Positions 19,110 through 28,255 of a stretch of DNA of 34,009 bases are shown here, in pieces. The DNA comes from an uncultured Eggerthellaceae bacterium (GTDB lineage: Bacteria; Actinomycetota; Coriobacteriia; Coriobacteriales; Eggerthellaceae), in the NCBI GenBank assembly GCA_947626665.1, contig CANQTB010000002.1:1-34009 (forward strand). Reading direction: 5' to 3'. The notes under the pieces were generated by a model. That model was given only the letters and a program-made list of their open reading frames with translations. It was not told the origin of the DNA and made no database searches. A program made the position numbers and the translations under genes. Within the stretch, counting starts at the first letter, position 1; each line of letters starts with the position of its first letter.

Positions 19110-19748
19110 CTAGATGCGCCGGAAGAGCGCAACGACCTTTCCGGCGATCGTGCAGTCCCTCGTGATAATGGGATCCATGGATGAGTTCTCCGGTTGAAGG
19201 CGGACGTAGTTCTCTTCGCGATAGAATCGTTTTACCGTGGCGCCGTCATCCATAAGCGCGACGACGATATCGCCATTGTCGGCCACGGGCTGCTGCTTGA
19301 CGACAACATAATCGCCATCGTTTATTCCGGCCTCGATCATCGATTCCCCTCGCACGGAGAGCAAAAACGACGGCGAATCGCCAACGATGTCGGTCGGCAA
19401 GGTAATGACATCGGTGATGTTCTCCTCAGCAAGAATAGGCGTGCCAGCTGCAACGTTTCCAACCAGCGGAAGATCTACGAGCTTGCTGAAACTCGGTCGG
19501 ATGATCGGCGTTTCATCGGCTGCCTGCGTGAGGGGATAGGTGAGTGCAATGGAGCGGGACTTGAGCGGATCGCGCTTGATGAGACCTTTGTTTTCAAGGG
19601 CCTTGAGATGAACGTGGACCGTGGAAGGGGAGGAAAGGTTCAGCTTCTGGCACACCTCACGCACGGTAGGGCCGTATCCCTTCTCCCGAATGCTCTCTTC
19701 GATGCAATTCAGAACCGCCTGCTGGCGTTTCGTCACTTTCTCGCTCAT
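19110..19748 (-). CDS. lexA: LexA repressor
   Basis: wHTH N-terminus (QQAVLNCIEESIREKGYGPTVREVCQKLNLSSPSTVHVHLKALENKGLI), AG cleavage site VAAGTPI, catalytic Ser (RGESMI) and Lys (ATVKRF). ATG 19748 (GTG 19751 also possible). Confidence 0.97.
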   Translation of the reverse strand: MSEKVTKRQQAVLNCIEESIREKGYGPTVREVCQKLNLSSPSTVHVHLKALENKGLIKRDPLKSRSIALTYPLTQAADETPIIRPSFSKLVDLPLVGNVAAGTPILAEENITDVITLPTDIVGDSPSFLLSVRGESMIEAGINDGDYVVVKQQPVADNGDIVVALMDDGATVKRFYREENYVRLQPENSSMDPIITRDCTIAGKVVALFRRI

Positions 19749-19772
19749 CACATGTTCCTCTCAAAAAATATC

Positions 19773-19784
19773 GTACATTTGTAC
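19773..19784. promoter_or_regulatory. Degenerate SOS-box-like palindrome near lexA start
   Basis: CGTAC-ATTT-GTACT (core GTACATTTGTAC), same 4-bp spacing as the SOS boxes with a substitution in each half. Confidence 0.35.
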
Positions 19785-19793
19785 TGTTTTTTC

Positions 19794-19847
19794 TTGACGT
19801 GAACCTTTGTTCGATTTATTATAACAGCGAACAAAGGTTCTATGCAA
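19794..19847. promoter_or_regulatory. Divergent SOS promoters with two LexA boxes forming a 13-bp inverted repeat
   Basis: + strand: TTGACG (19794-19799)-17 bp-TATTAT (19817-19822). - strand: TTGCAT (revcomp of 19842-19847)-18 bp-TATAAT (revcomp of 19818-19823). Boxes GAACCTTTGTTCG (19801-19813) and CGAACAAAGGTTC (19828-19840). Confidence 0.88.
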
Positions 19848-19865
19848 GAGCGTGAGGTGATAAAA

Positions 19866-20042
19866 ATGATGCGAGCGCTTCCTCAGTCTTCAGGTTCACG
19901 GTATTATCCCGGAACGTTAGCTGAACTTTGCTATGGGCGCGTAAGCGGTGTGCCGGTAGATCATTTTTCCAAAAAGCAAATTTTTGCAGCGTTTCTTTGC
20001 GGTATCCTCATGGCATGCATTGCGCTTTTCGTCTGTCCCTAG
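19866..20042 (+). CDS. Small (58 aa) putative SOS-inducible C-terminally anchored membrane protein
   Basis: SD GAGGTGA then ATG 19866: MMRALPQSSGSRYYPGTLAELCYGRVSGVPVDHFSKKQIFAAFLCGILMACIALFVCP; one C-terminal hydrophobic helix; divergent from lexA behind SOS boxes. Confidence 0.75.
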   Translation: MMRALPQSSGSRYYPGTLAELCYGRVSGVPVDHFSKKQIFAAFLCGILMACIALFVCP

Positions 20043-20103
20043 CAGTATCGTCTCTTCGCTATAGCATTATCTAGGGAAGCTTCCCGACAATCGTTCGTTT
20101 GCT

Positions 20104-20133
20104 TTGGAATATGACCCCAATATGTTGTATGAT
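20104..20133 (+). promoter_or_regulatory. Candidate nrdR promoter
   Basis: TTGGAA (20104-20109)-18 bp-TATGAT (20128-20133); palindrome GGGAAGCTTCCC at 20074-20085 just upstream. Confidence 0.4.
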
Positions 20134-20164
20134 GTGCGCACTCGATATGAAACGAGGTGAAGCC

Positions 20165-20626
20165 ATGCGGTGCCCGTCATGCAACCATAGCGAATCGAAA
20201 GTTATCGACTCTCGGCCATCTGATGATGGGGGATCCATTCGCAGGCGGCGTGAATGCCTTGCTTGCGGCCATCGGTTTACCACCTATGAACGTCTTGGGG
20301 AAAATCCTATCATTGTCATTAAGGCAGACGGATCGTCGGAGGCTTTCGATCGCGCGAAACTCATGCGGGGCATCCTTACGGCTTGTGCGAAACGTCCGGT
20401 AACGCCGGAAAACATCGAAGCTCTCACGGCTGCGATCGAAACCGACCTACGATCGCTACCGCGTGGAGAAGTACGTTCAAAAGATCTCGGCGATATGGTT
20501 TTGGCGCGGTTGGCCGATCTTGACGATGTGGCATATATCCGTTTTGCAAGCGTTTACAAAGACTTTCAGAGCATCGCAGAGTTCTCAGATGCTCTGAACG
20601 AGCTTTCCGATGAAAGAGAGGCCTAA
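20165..20626 (+). CDS. nrdR: Transcriptional repressor NrdR
   Basis: MRCPSCNHSESKVIDSRPSDDGGSIRRRRECLACGHRFTTYER zinc ribbon plus ATP-cone. Confidence 0.97.
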   Translation: MRCPSCNHSESKVIDSRPSDDGGSIRRRRECLACGHRFTTYERLGENPIIVIKADGSSEAFDRAKLMRGILTACAKRPVTPENIEALTAAIETDLRSLPRGEVRSKDLGDMVLARLADLDDVAYIRFASVYKDFQSIAEFSDALNELSDEREA

Positions 20627-20629
20627 GAA

Positions 20630-21112
20630 GTGCCCGCAGAGCCCGTGATTGTGCCTATACATATCGAGATGCAGGGCATGGATCTCAATGCTCCTGCCTA
20701 TAACGGCGACGCGGGCTTCGATCTATCATCGCGCATTGAGCTTACCTTAAAGCCTTTCGAGCGCGCTTCGGTGCCATGCGGCATCTCGATGGCCATACCT
20801 GAAGGCTATGCCGGACTCGTCGTACCGCGCAGCGGCCTTGCCATAAAACACGGCATCTCTGTCGTGAACGGTCCCGGCCTCATCGATAGCGGCTACCGCG
20901 GTGAAATCTGCGTGATTCTCATCAACCTCGATCCCCATGATGAATTTGTCGTCCATCAAGGCGACCGCATTGCGCAGCTTGTTGTTGTTCCGATTGCCAA
21001 CGTTGTTTTGCAAAAGGCTCAGAGCCTTCCGAAAAGCGAACGTGGTGAAAGGGGCTTCGGAAGCAGCGGTACCGGCAGTCAGCAGATGATCAATTGCGAG
21101 GTTTCTTCATGA
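20630..21112 (+). CDS. dut: dUTP diphosphatase
   Basis: DAGFDLSS, PRSGLAIKHGISVVNGPGLIDSGYRGE, GDRIAQLVVVP, GERGFGSSGTGSQ. GTG start. Confidence 0.95.
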   Translation: MPAEPVIVPIHIEMQGMDLNAPAYNGDAGFDLSSRIELTLKPFERASVPCGISMAIPEGYAGLVVPRSGLAIKHGISVVNGPGLIDSGYRGEICVILINLDPHDEFVVHQGDRIAQLVVVPIANVVLQKAQSLPKSERGERGFGSSGTGSQQMINCEVSS

Positions 21113-21489
21113 GTCCTGAAACGCTGCGGAGTATTCGAACTATCCGGACACTTACCCTGATCGCAGCAGTCCTCGGGCCGATCTCATTGATCTTAGGTGG
21201 CCTTGTGTTTGCGATCGCAGGGTTTGTCCTCGCGCTGATAGCGTTTTTGCAATCCCGCAAGCTCGCAACCGCTGAGGGCGTTCCGGAGCAGACCGCTAAA
21301 ACGTTTCGCGTAACCACCTTGGTGATTTTTGTCATCGATAGTGTCATTCTTGTCGTCACATTGATAAGCTTTATCCTTGTCGTGCAAATCATTTACACCA
21401 TGGCCGAAAACGGCACGTTGGGCGATTTCCTTCAAGGGCAGCTCACGACATTGGCACCTCAGAAAGGATCGGGCTCGGTATGGGGTTGA
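21109..21489 (+). CDS. Small membrane protein, unknown function
   Basis: At least two hydrophobic segments; ATG 21109 overlaps the dut stop (ATGA). Confidence 0.65.
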   Translation: MSPETLRSIRTIRTLTLIAAVLGPISLILGGLVFAIAGFVLALIAFLQSRKLATAEGVPEQTAKTFRVTTLVIFVIDSVILVVTLISFILVVQIIYTMAENGTLGDFLQGQLTTLAPQKGSGSVWG

Positions 21490-21616
21490 ATGCTTTCGTA
21501 CGAATAATATAAACCTGATAATATATGTTATGTAAAGTTATAGCAAGAAAATCTCCTCTATGGAATAAAGCCGGATTATTATTGGAAACCATGAGACGAA
21601 AGTGAGATTCTCGCCC

Positions 21617-22576
21617 ATGACAACTACGGCAAATAACGCAGCGCTGAAAAATTCCTATCAACCGTTCACGCCAAAAATGGCATGGCAGCTTGCGGCTCCC
21701 CATACGTGGCCCGCATCGATTTTGCCCGTGCTTATGGCTCTTTGCTGCGCTTACGCGGTTGGGCCTCTTTCTTCTTTTTCCATCATTATGGTATGCGTAC
21801 TTTTATGTATTTCGGTTCTCATGCAGGCTGCCGTCAATACCTTTAATGACTACTATGATTATGTAAAGGGCTCGGATTCTTCTGAGGATAATGTAGAGGA
21901 AAGCGACGCGGTGCTTATCTACAACAACGTCAACCCCCATGCGGCGCTCGCCCTCGCTATCGGATTTCTCGCTGTCGCTTTTATCCTTGGCATATATGTG
22001 ATCATTCAAGCCGGGGTCATCCCGCTTATCATCGCGCTCATAGGTGCTTTCTTTGTCGTTATATATTCTGCCGGCAAAACCCCTGTTTCCTATCTTCCAA
22101 TAGGAGAAGTAGTCAGCGGGTTTGTTATGGGCGGCCTCATTATGCTGGCAAGCTACACCTCCCTCACCCAAACGTTCAATTGGTGGGTGCTCTTATGGGC
22201 CGTACCGCCGATCTTGGGAATCGGCCTTATCATGATGACCAATAATTCTTGCGATATTGAAAAAGACATTGTCGCTGGCAGACATACGCTGCCGGTCCTT
22301 TTAGGGCGCCAACGTGCAAAACGGCTCTATCATGGGCTCGTTTTCGTATGGATCGCGGCGATTGCCATCCTCTGGGCCATCTTCTTCCCTGCCGGCTGCA
22401 TCATCGCTCCTTTCATGGTGCTCACCTGTATTCCGCTTCTTCGCGCGATTCTTTCCAATCCTTTGGTGAATCCATCGCGCGTCGCTGCGATGTCCCAGAT
22501 CCTCAGCCTGAATATCGCACTCGGCACCTTTTATAGCGCAGGAATACTCGCCTCGCAGATTGTATTAGTGCTTTAG
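21617..22576 (+). CDS. UbiA-family prenyltransferase, probably MenA-type
   Basis: NTFNDYYDYVKGSDS (NDxxDxxxD-like) and NNSCDIEKDIVAGRHTLPVLLGR (second Asp motif), multiple TMs. Confidence 0.85.
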   Translation: MTTTANNAALKNSYQPFTPKMAWQLAAPHTWPASILPVLMALCCAYAVGPLSSFSIIMVCVLLCISVLMQAAVNTFNDYYDYVKGSDSSEDNVEESDAVLIYNNVNPHAALALAIGFLAVAFILGIYVIIQAGVIPLIIALIGAFFVVIYSAGKTPVSYLPIGEVVSGFVMGGLIMLASYTSLTQTFNWWVLLWAVPPILGIGLIMMTNNSCDIEKDIVAGRHTLPVLLGRQRAKRLYHGLVFVWIAAIAILWAIFFPAGCIIAPFMVLTCIPLLRAILSNPLVNPSRVAAMSQILSLNIALGTFYSAGILASQIVLVL

Positions 22577-22582
22577 AGGCCC

Positions 22583-23512
22583 CTAAGAAGCCCAAGGAAG
22601 GGCTATCTTGCCTGAAATGCTATCGGAATACGATAGCAGCGAAAAATGGCTTCTCAGCTCTTCCGGCATTATCGGTTCATCGTTTGGAATAAGGCCTCCG
22701 GCAAAGGCGATATGGCCGATAACGCCCGCAGCGGTTTTGTATCGCGTCTTCAATTCATCGATAGAGGCATCATGATCGCGTTTCGCAAGGCGTTTTCCGT
22801 CGCTTGAGACAAGCAATGGCACATGCGCATATTGTGGATCGTCGACTTCGGGTCGTACAAGGCGCCGCAGCCAAAGCTGCTGAGGTGTTGATGGAAGGAG
22901 ATCGACTCCGCGCACGATGGAATCGATGCCCTCATCGGCGTCATCAAGAACGACCGCAAGCTGGTAGGCAGATGCGCCATCGGCGCGTCTTACAAGAAAA
23001 TCTCCGCATTCCAGTGCGAGATTCTGCGTGTATCGCCCATACACGCCGTCGATAAAAGAGATCTCCTCATGAGGAACCTTCACGCGCCACGACGGCTTTT
23101 TCAAACGCATCAGCCGGCCCACTTCCTCCGATGAAAGCTTGCGGCAGGTGCCCGCGTACACGCGTTTCTCGCCGAAATGCGGCGCTCGCACGGCGTTTGC
23201 AGCGATCTCGGCCCTCGTGCAAAAGCATGGATAAAGCATATCGTGCGAGCTGAGCCAATGAAATGCCTCGTCATAATCCCCAATACGATCGTGCTGATAA
23301 AAAGGCCCTTCATCCCATGTAAGCCCGAGCCACGCAAAATCCCGAAGTATCGCTTCGCAATACTCGGCCTTCGAGCGCTCTTGATCAAGATCCTCAATAC
23401 GCAAAACGATGGTGCCACCCTGCGCATGGGCGACTAACCATGCAACAAGGGCCGCATAGATGTTTCCCGCATGCATCCGCCCCGACGGCGAAGGGGCAAA
23501 GCGTCCTTTCAC
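22583..23512 (-). CDS. gluQRS: Glutamyl-Q tRNA(Asp) synthetase-like protein
   Basis: GRFAPSPSGRMHAGNIYAALVAWL, LRIEDLDQER, Cys motif CFC...YAGTCR, SSDGKRLAKRDHDASI; lacks anticodon-binding domain. Confidence 0.9.
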   Translation of the reverse strand: MKGRFAPSPSGRMHAGNIYAALVAWLVAHAQGGTIVLRIEDLDQERSKAEYCEAILRDFAWLGLTWDEGPFYQHDRIGDYDEAFHWLSSHDMLYPCFCTRAEIAANAVRAPHFGEKRVYAGTCRKLSSEEVGRLMRLKKPSWRVKVPHEEISFIDGVYGRYTQNLALECGDFLVRRADGASAYQLAVVLDDADEGIDSIVRGVDLLPSTPQQLWLRRLVRPEVDDPQYAHVPLLVSSDGKRLAKRDHDASIDELKTRYKTAAGVIGHIAFAGGLIPNDEPIMPEELRSHFSLLSYSDSISGKIALPWAS

Positions 23513-24858
23513 CCACGGCGCCTGTCATCAACGTGCTTCGCCTTGCCAAGTGTGCGCTCGATCGACCCCGGCTCAAGGAGTTTCACAACGGGACGAAGCA
23601 GAAGCACGCTTTGAAGCTTTGCCGTCACATCATGGGTGAATTGATTCATGTCCTCAAATGAATCGCTGAACACATCCGGATGAATCTCCACCTCGATCGT
23701 AAGCCTATCAAGGCCCTCATCGTTATCCACGATCATACGATATTGGGGCGAAAGGCTCGGAATATTTGCGATCACGTCTTCCACCTGCGAAGGAAAGATG
23801 TTCGTCCCCCGGATGATAAGCATATCATCAGAACGTGAACGCACCTTATCCATGCGAACGAGCGTTCTGCCACATTCGCAGGGCTCGGTCGTCACGCGCG
23901 TAAGATCGTGCGTCCGGTAACGTAAAACGGGAATCCCTCGCTTGTCGAGCGGCGTGAGAACGAGTTCTCCCATCTCTCCCTCCGCGACAGGCTCTCCTGT
24001 CTGAGGATCGACAACTTCCCAGAGAAAATGATCTTCGGCGATATGCTGTTGATCGCGGTGCGCAAGGCATTCCCCCGAAACGCCCGGACCCATCACCTCG
24101 GTCAGGCCGTAATTATCGGTGCAGGTTATGTGCATGCGCGCTTCTATTTCGGCCTTCAGGCCCGGCGGACACGGCTCCCCTCCGAACAAGCCGATTTGCA
24201 ACGTTGAAGCCGCCCAATCAAACCCGAGCTTCTCACCCACCTCGCAGATATGCATCGCGTATGAAGGTGTTGCGATAAGAACGGTTGTACCATAGTCCTC
24301 GATCATCTGGATGTGGCGCTCCGTGTTTCCCGAGCCCGCCGGAATCATCATGCCGCCGATGCGCAGGATGCCGTAATGCAGCCCGAACCCGCCGGTGAAC
24401 ATGCCATAGCCGAACGCCATCTGAACACGGTCGCCCGCGGTCACTCCCGCCATCTGGGCAAGACGCGCAATGCATTCACTCCAGACGTCCATATCCTCCT
24501 TGGTATATCCAACGACGATAGGCTTTCCCGTTGTGCCTGATGAGGCATGCATCTCCACGATTTCATCAAGCGGAGTTGCAAACATGCCGAAGGGGAACGT
24601 CAGCCGCAATGCGCTCTTGTCGGTAAAGGGAAGCTTGCGCACATCATCAAGCGTCTTGATGTCGGATGGCTTAACATGCATCTCGTCCATCTGGTCACGG
24701 TACCAAGCGACGCGATCATAGGTGTAACCCACCTGATCGATGAGCTTCGCCAGCTGGATGGCACGTATGCGCTCCCGCGATGTGCACTCAACATCGGGCT
24801 TATAAATCGGCAATTTTGAAAAATCAATGTGCTCGCAAGACGGCATCGGCGTACCCAT
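23509..24858 (-). CDS. paaK: Phenylacetate-CoA ligase family (PaaK copy 2)
   Basis: MHASSGTTGKPIVVGYT, YGLTEVMGPGVSGEC, RSDDMLIIRGTNIFPSQVEDVI. Confidence 0.92.
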   Translation of the reverse strand: MGTPMPSCEHIDFSKLPIYKPDVECTSRERIRAIQLAKLIDQVGYTYDRVAWYRDQMDEMHVKPSDIKTLDDVRKLPFTDKSALRLTFPFGMFATPLDEIVEMHASSGTTGKPIVVGYTKEDMDVWSECIARLAQMAGVTAGDRVQMAFGYGMFTGGFGLHYGILRIGGMMIPAGSGNTERHIQMIEDYGTTVLIATPSYAMHICEVGEKLGFDWAASTLQIGLFGGEPCPPGLKAEIEARMHITCTDNYGLTEVMGPGVSGECLAHRDQQHIAEDHFLWEVVDPQTGEPVAEGEMGELVLTPLDKRGIPVLRYRTHDLTRVTTEPCECGRTLVRMDKVRSRSDDMLIIRGTNIFPSQVEDVIANIPSLSPQYRMIVDNDEGLDRLTIEVEIHPDVFSDSFEDMNQFTHDVTAKLQSVLLLRPVVKLLEPGSIERTLGKAKHVDDRRRG

Positions 24859-24928
24859 GATACTCCTCATCCCCTCGTAACTATCACGCTCAACACGGTT
24901 TAAATCATCTTCATCGTTTCTACGAAAA

Positions 24929-25363
24929 CTACAGCGCTTGGCGAACAGGAAGCGCCGCTATCTCGTCATCATCGATCAGCTCCAACGACGTGTCTGCCAA
25001 GGCCTTTTCTGCACGGGCGATGTCGTTGACTGCTAAAACGATATAGGTGGAAACCAGCGAATAGCAATAGACGACATTCACCTGCGCCTGCGCCATAACC
25101 CGAAGCACGCTTGCTAGTTCGCCCGGCTTATCATGAAGCTTAACACAGAGAACTTTGGTAAGTCGTACGGCAAACCCTCTCTCGCGCAGATGAGCAAGCG
25201 CCTCCTCGGGTTTATCAACGACGAAACGAACAATACCGTATCCGCCCGTGTCCGCCGCCGAAAATCCTCGAACGCTCAAATTTGCCGATTCGAAGCCCTC
25301 AAGAACATTTCCCAAATGTCCGGGCTTGCTTTCCACGAAAACGCTGATCTGGGATATACTCAC
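24929..25363 (-). CDS. Tandem ACT-domain protein (copy 2)
   Basis: ISQISVFVESKPGHLGNVLEGFESANLSVRGFSAADTGGYGIVRFVVD... and second repeat KVLCVKLHDKPGELASVLRVMAQAQVNVVYCYS. Confidence 0.9.
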   Translation of the reverse strand: MSISQISVFVESKPGHLGNVLEGFESANLSVRGFSAADTGGYGIVRFVVDKPEEALAHLRERGFAVRLTKVLCVKLHDKPGELASVLRVMAQAQVNVVYCYSLVSTYIVLAVNDIARAEKALADTSLELIDDDEIAALPVRQAL

Positions 25364-25989
25364 CGATCGCTCCTCTCATCTTGGTATATGTATTCGCGTC
25401 CTGCATAGAATGCGTTGATATTCGCATCGATTGTCTTTTCCGGAACCCGCTTCGCTATCGCTTGCTCCCAACTTTGCGGTGATGCGTTAAGAGCCGTGGA
25501 AAGAGCCCCGAGCAACACAACGTTGGCGGTTTTCGCATTCCCAACATTGCGGGCTATGCGTGCGCTGGGAATCAGGCGCGCTCCCAAACCGACAAGGTCG
25601 GCACGAGCATTTTGCGGCATCGTGGATAGCCCCGTAAGTACGGGCAGCGGCTTGATTGCTTCGTCATTAACGATAAGCGAGCCCCCTGCTTTCAGATAAG
25701 GCAAGTTGCGTAATGCTTCCGTTGTCTCAAACGAAACGATCACCTCCGCGCAACCGTAATCGGCCACCATTGAGTTTACCTGTTCTCCGAATCTCACGAC
25801 GGTCGTTACCGAACCGCCCCGTTGCGCCATGCCGTGTATTTCCGAAACCTTCACATCGAAGCCCTGAGAGAGATAGACCTCCGCAAGAACATGGGCGGCA
25901 AGGATGGTCCCCTGCCCTCCCACTCCGCAGAGAAGGACTGTCGTTGCTTTTGCCTTCGGGGCGCCTTCGAGGGGGATGTTTGAATTCAT
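25360..25989 (-). CDS. iorB: Indolepyruvate ferredoxin oxidoreductase, beta subunit
   Basis: CGVGGQGTILAAHVLAEVYLSQGFDVKVSEIHGMAQRGGSVTTVVRFG. Confidence 0.93.
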   Translation of the reverse strand: MNSNIPLEGAPKAKATTVLLCGVGGQGTILAAHVLAEVYLSQGFDVKVSEIHGMAQRGGSVTTVVRFGEQVNSMVADYGCAEVIVSFETTEALRNLPYLKAGGSLIVNDEAIKPLPVLTGLSTMPQNARADLVGLGARLIPSARIARNVGNAKTANVVLLGALSTALNASPQSWEQAIAKRVPEKTIDANINAFYAGREYIYQDERSDR

Positions 25990-25999
25990 CACATCTCTC

Positions 26000-27753
26000 C
26001 TAATCTTGCTTTATCGCATCAAAACGACAGTACTGAAGACATTGACCGCAGCCGCAGCATTGCGACGGATCAATCGAGGAAAGCCCTGTTTCCGGATCGC
26101 TTGCAATTGCCGGACAGCCCAACGTCGCGCATACGCCGCAGCCGGTACAGGCCGAAGTGACCGCGTAGGGCGGATCGTTCTTCCGTTCAAGGAGCACGCA
26201 GGGGCTTTTGAAAATGATGACGTCGAGGCGCGCCTTGTTCCCCGTTGCCTCCTTAAGGACCGAGCGAACCGCTGCGGCATTCTGAGGATCCACCACGTGC
26301 ACCTCATCAGCGCCGCATGCCGTTACAACCGCTTCAGATCAATCTCATGGCTCAATCGGTTCTGCAATGTGATGCCATTTGAGGGATTTCCCTGCCGTCC
26401 GGTCATCGCGGTCGTCCGGTTATCAAGAATGCAGATCGTGCCGCTTCCCGCGTTGTATATCGTCGAGATCAACGAGGAAAGGCCGGAATGCATAAACGTC
26501 GAATCGCCGATCACCGCCACGATCGGACGCACTCGCTTGTCGGAGTTTTCCCGCTTTGGTGATTTCATGCCAAGTTCAAATCCGTGTGCCATGGATACCG
26601 AAGCTCCCATGCAGACGCAGGTATCCATGCCTTTGAGCGGCGGAAGCGCACCGAGCGTATAGCAGCCGATATCGCCCGTGACAATCGCGTGCAAACGCGA
26701 GAGTTCATGGAAAACAAGGCGATGGGGGCAGCCGGGGCACAGCGCCGGCGGACGCGTGGGGAGATCGGAGCGCTGGGCCTCATGAGGAGCGTCCGCGAAG
26801 CCAAAAGCACGGCGTATCGCTTGAGGGGACAGCTCCCCCGCACGAGAAAGCTCGCAAGGGGGCTCGCTCACGGCAAGGCCTGCCTGCCTTACCGCTTGGG
26901 TCAGATAGCTCGAGCCCTCCTCGACCACGTAGAGATGCTCTACCGCTTCGGCAAATTCCCGGAGAGAGCGCTCCGGTAAAGGCCACGTCACACCGAGCTT
27001 AAAAACCGACGCAGTGGGCAAGGCCTCTTTCACGTGCTGATAAGCTGCTCCCGCACAGACGATGCCGCAAGAAGGATCCTTTATCTCGCAACGGTTGAAT
27101 TCGCAATCCTCAACCCAATCAGAAAGTTCTTGAACGCGCTTGAGCACGACTTCCCGGCGAGGCTTCGCAAAGGCGGGCATCATAACCCATTTCGCCGGAT
27201 CGCTTGTATAGTCTTTCGGAACATAACTGGAACGTTCATACCGCTCAACGCGGGTTTTCGTATGCGAGATGCGCACGCTTGACCGGATGAGCACCGGCAC
27301 ATCGAAGCGCTCTGAAACCTCGTATGCGGCTCGTGTGAAATCGTATGCCTCTTGGGAGTCGGAGGGGCTGAGAACCGGTATGAGCGCAGCCTGCCCATAG
27401 AACTGGGAATCCTGCTCGTTTTGAGAGGAATACATTCCCGGATCATCGGCGGCCAGAATGACAAAGCCGCCGTTCACTCCTGTGTAGGATGCGGTGAAAA
27501 GCGGGTCGGCCGCCACGTTGACGCCAACATGCTTCATCGTCGCAAGCACGCGTACTCCCGAAGCCGCAGCTCCGAGGCCTACCTCAACCGCAACCTTCTC
27601 ATTCGTGCACCATTCCGCATACACGCCATCGAACGTGGCGAATTCCTCCATGGTTTCGGTTGATGGCGTTCCCGGATACGCAACGCCGACCGTCGCCCCC
27701 GCATCATACGCACCGCGAGCAATCGCCTCATTGCCTGACAGAAGTTCCATCAT
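26000..27753 (-). pseudogene. iorA: Indolepyruvate ferredoxin oxidoreductase, alpha subunit, interrupted by a -1 frameshift near 26323-26330
   Basis: TPP/PFOR part (27753-26323) ends ...LSHEIDLKRL*; the -1 frame continues VTACGADEVHVVDPQNAAAVRSVLKE...CTGCGVCATLGCPAI...CCGCGQCLQYC to 26000. May be a sequencing error rather than a pseudogene. Confidence 0.85.
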
Positions 27754-28198
27754 TGGCCCTTTCCTCATATTTGAAGCAGAAGGCGCCAATTTGAACATAA
27801 TCCCCCGGTTCAAGCACCTTCGTGTTGACATTCTTATTATTCACCCATACGCCATTGTATGAGTTTTGATCGTGAATCATATAACAACCGTCGACTCTTT
27901 CGATAGTCGCATGGAGGCGCGAAACCGTCATATCGTTCAAGAAAATCGTACACTGCGGATTGCGCCCCACCCGAATCTCGCCTTCGGCTGGCAGCGCGTA
28001 TTCAACACCGGTCCGAGGGCCACGCACCGCCTTAAGGATGCCCGTATAGTCCTCGTTATGAAAACATTGCGGACGATCCTCCTCCACAACAACAGGTTGA
28101 AATTCTTGCGTCGAGCCCAGAAGCTTAAATCCACAGACAGGACATACGGCGGTATTATCCGGAACTGTCGTTTGGCAAACAGGACAAAGCTCTGACAT
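27728..28198 (-). CDS. Zinc-ribbon + FHA domain protein
   Basis: CPVCQ...CPVCG followed by FHA motif (IRVGRNPQCTIFLNDMTVSRLHATIE...NSYNGVWVNN). Overlaps the iorA 5' end. Confidence 0.9.
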   Translation of the reverse strand: MSELCPVCQTTVPDNTAVCPVCGFKLLGSTQEFQPVVVEEDRPQCFHNEDYTGILKAVRGPRTGVEYALPAEGEIRVGRNPQCTIFLNDMTVSRLHATIERVDGCYMIHDQNSYNGVWVNNKNVNTKVLEPGDYVQIGAFCFKYEERANDGTSVRQ

Positions 28199-28255
28199 GG
28201 CTATCCCCTCTCTTTCTGGCAATATGTACACAACGCCTGTGCTCCTGCAAGCATC

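Noticed and set aside
19194-19802. 202-aa plus-strand ORF overlapping lexA
   Set aside because: Antisense to lexA, no domain signature, covers the SOS promoter.
20074-20085. GGGAAGCTTCCC palindrome upstream of nrdR as an NrdR box
   Set aside because: Does not resemble the A/T-rich ACAC...GTGT-type NrdR box; kept only as an unexplained short palindrome.
26323-26330. Programmed -1 ribosomal frameshifting in iorA
   Set aside because: No slippery heptamer or obvious stimulatory structure; single-base deletion or sequencing error is simpler.
25904-26662. 252-aa plus-strand ORF across iorA/iorB
   Set aside because: Antisense shadow; the iorA C-terminus and iorB on the other strand are clear.
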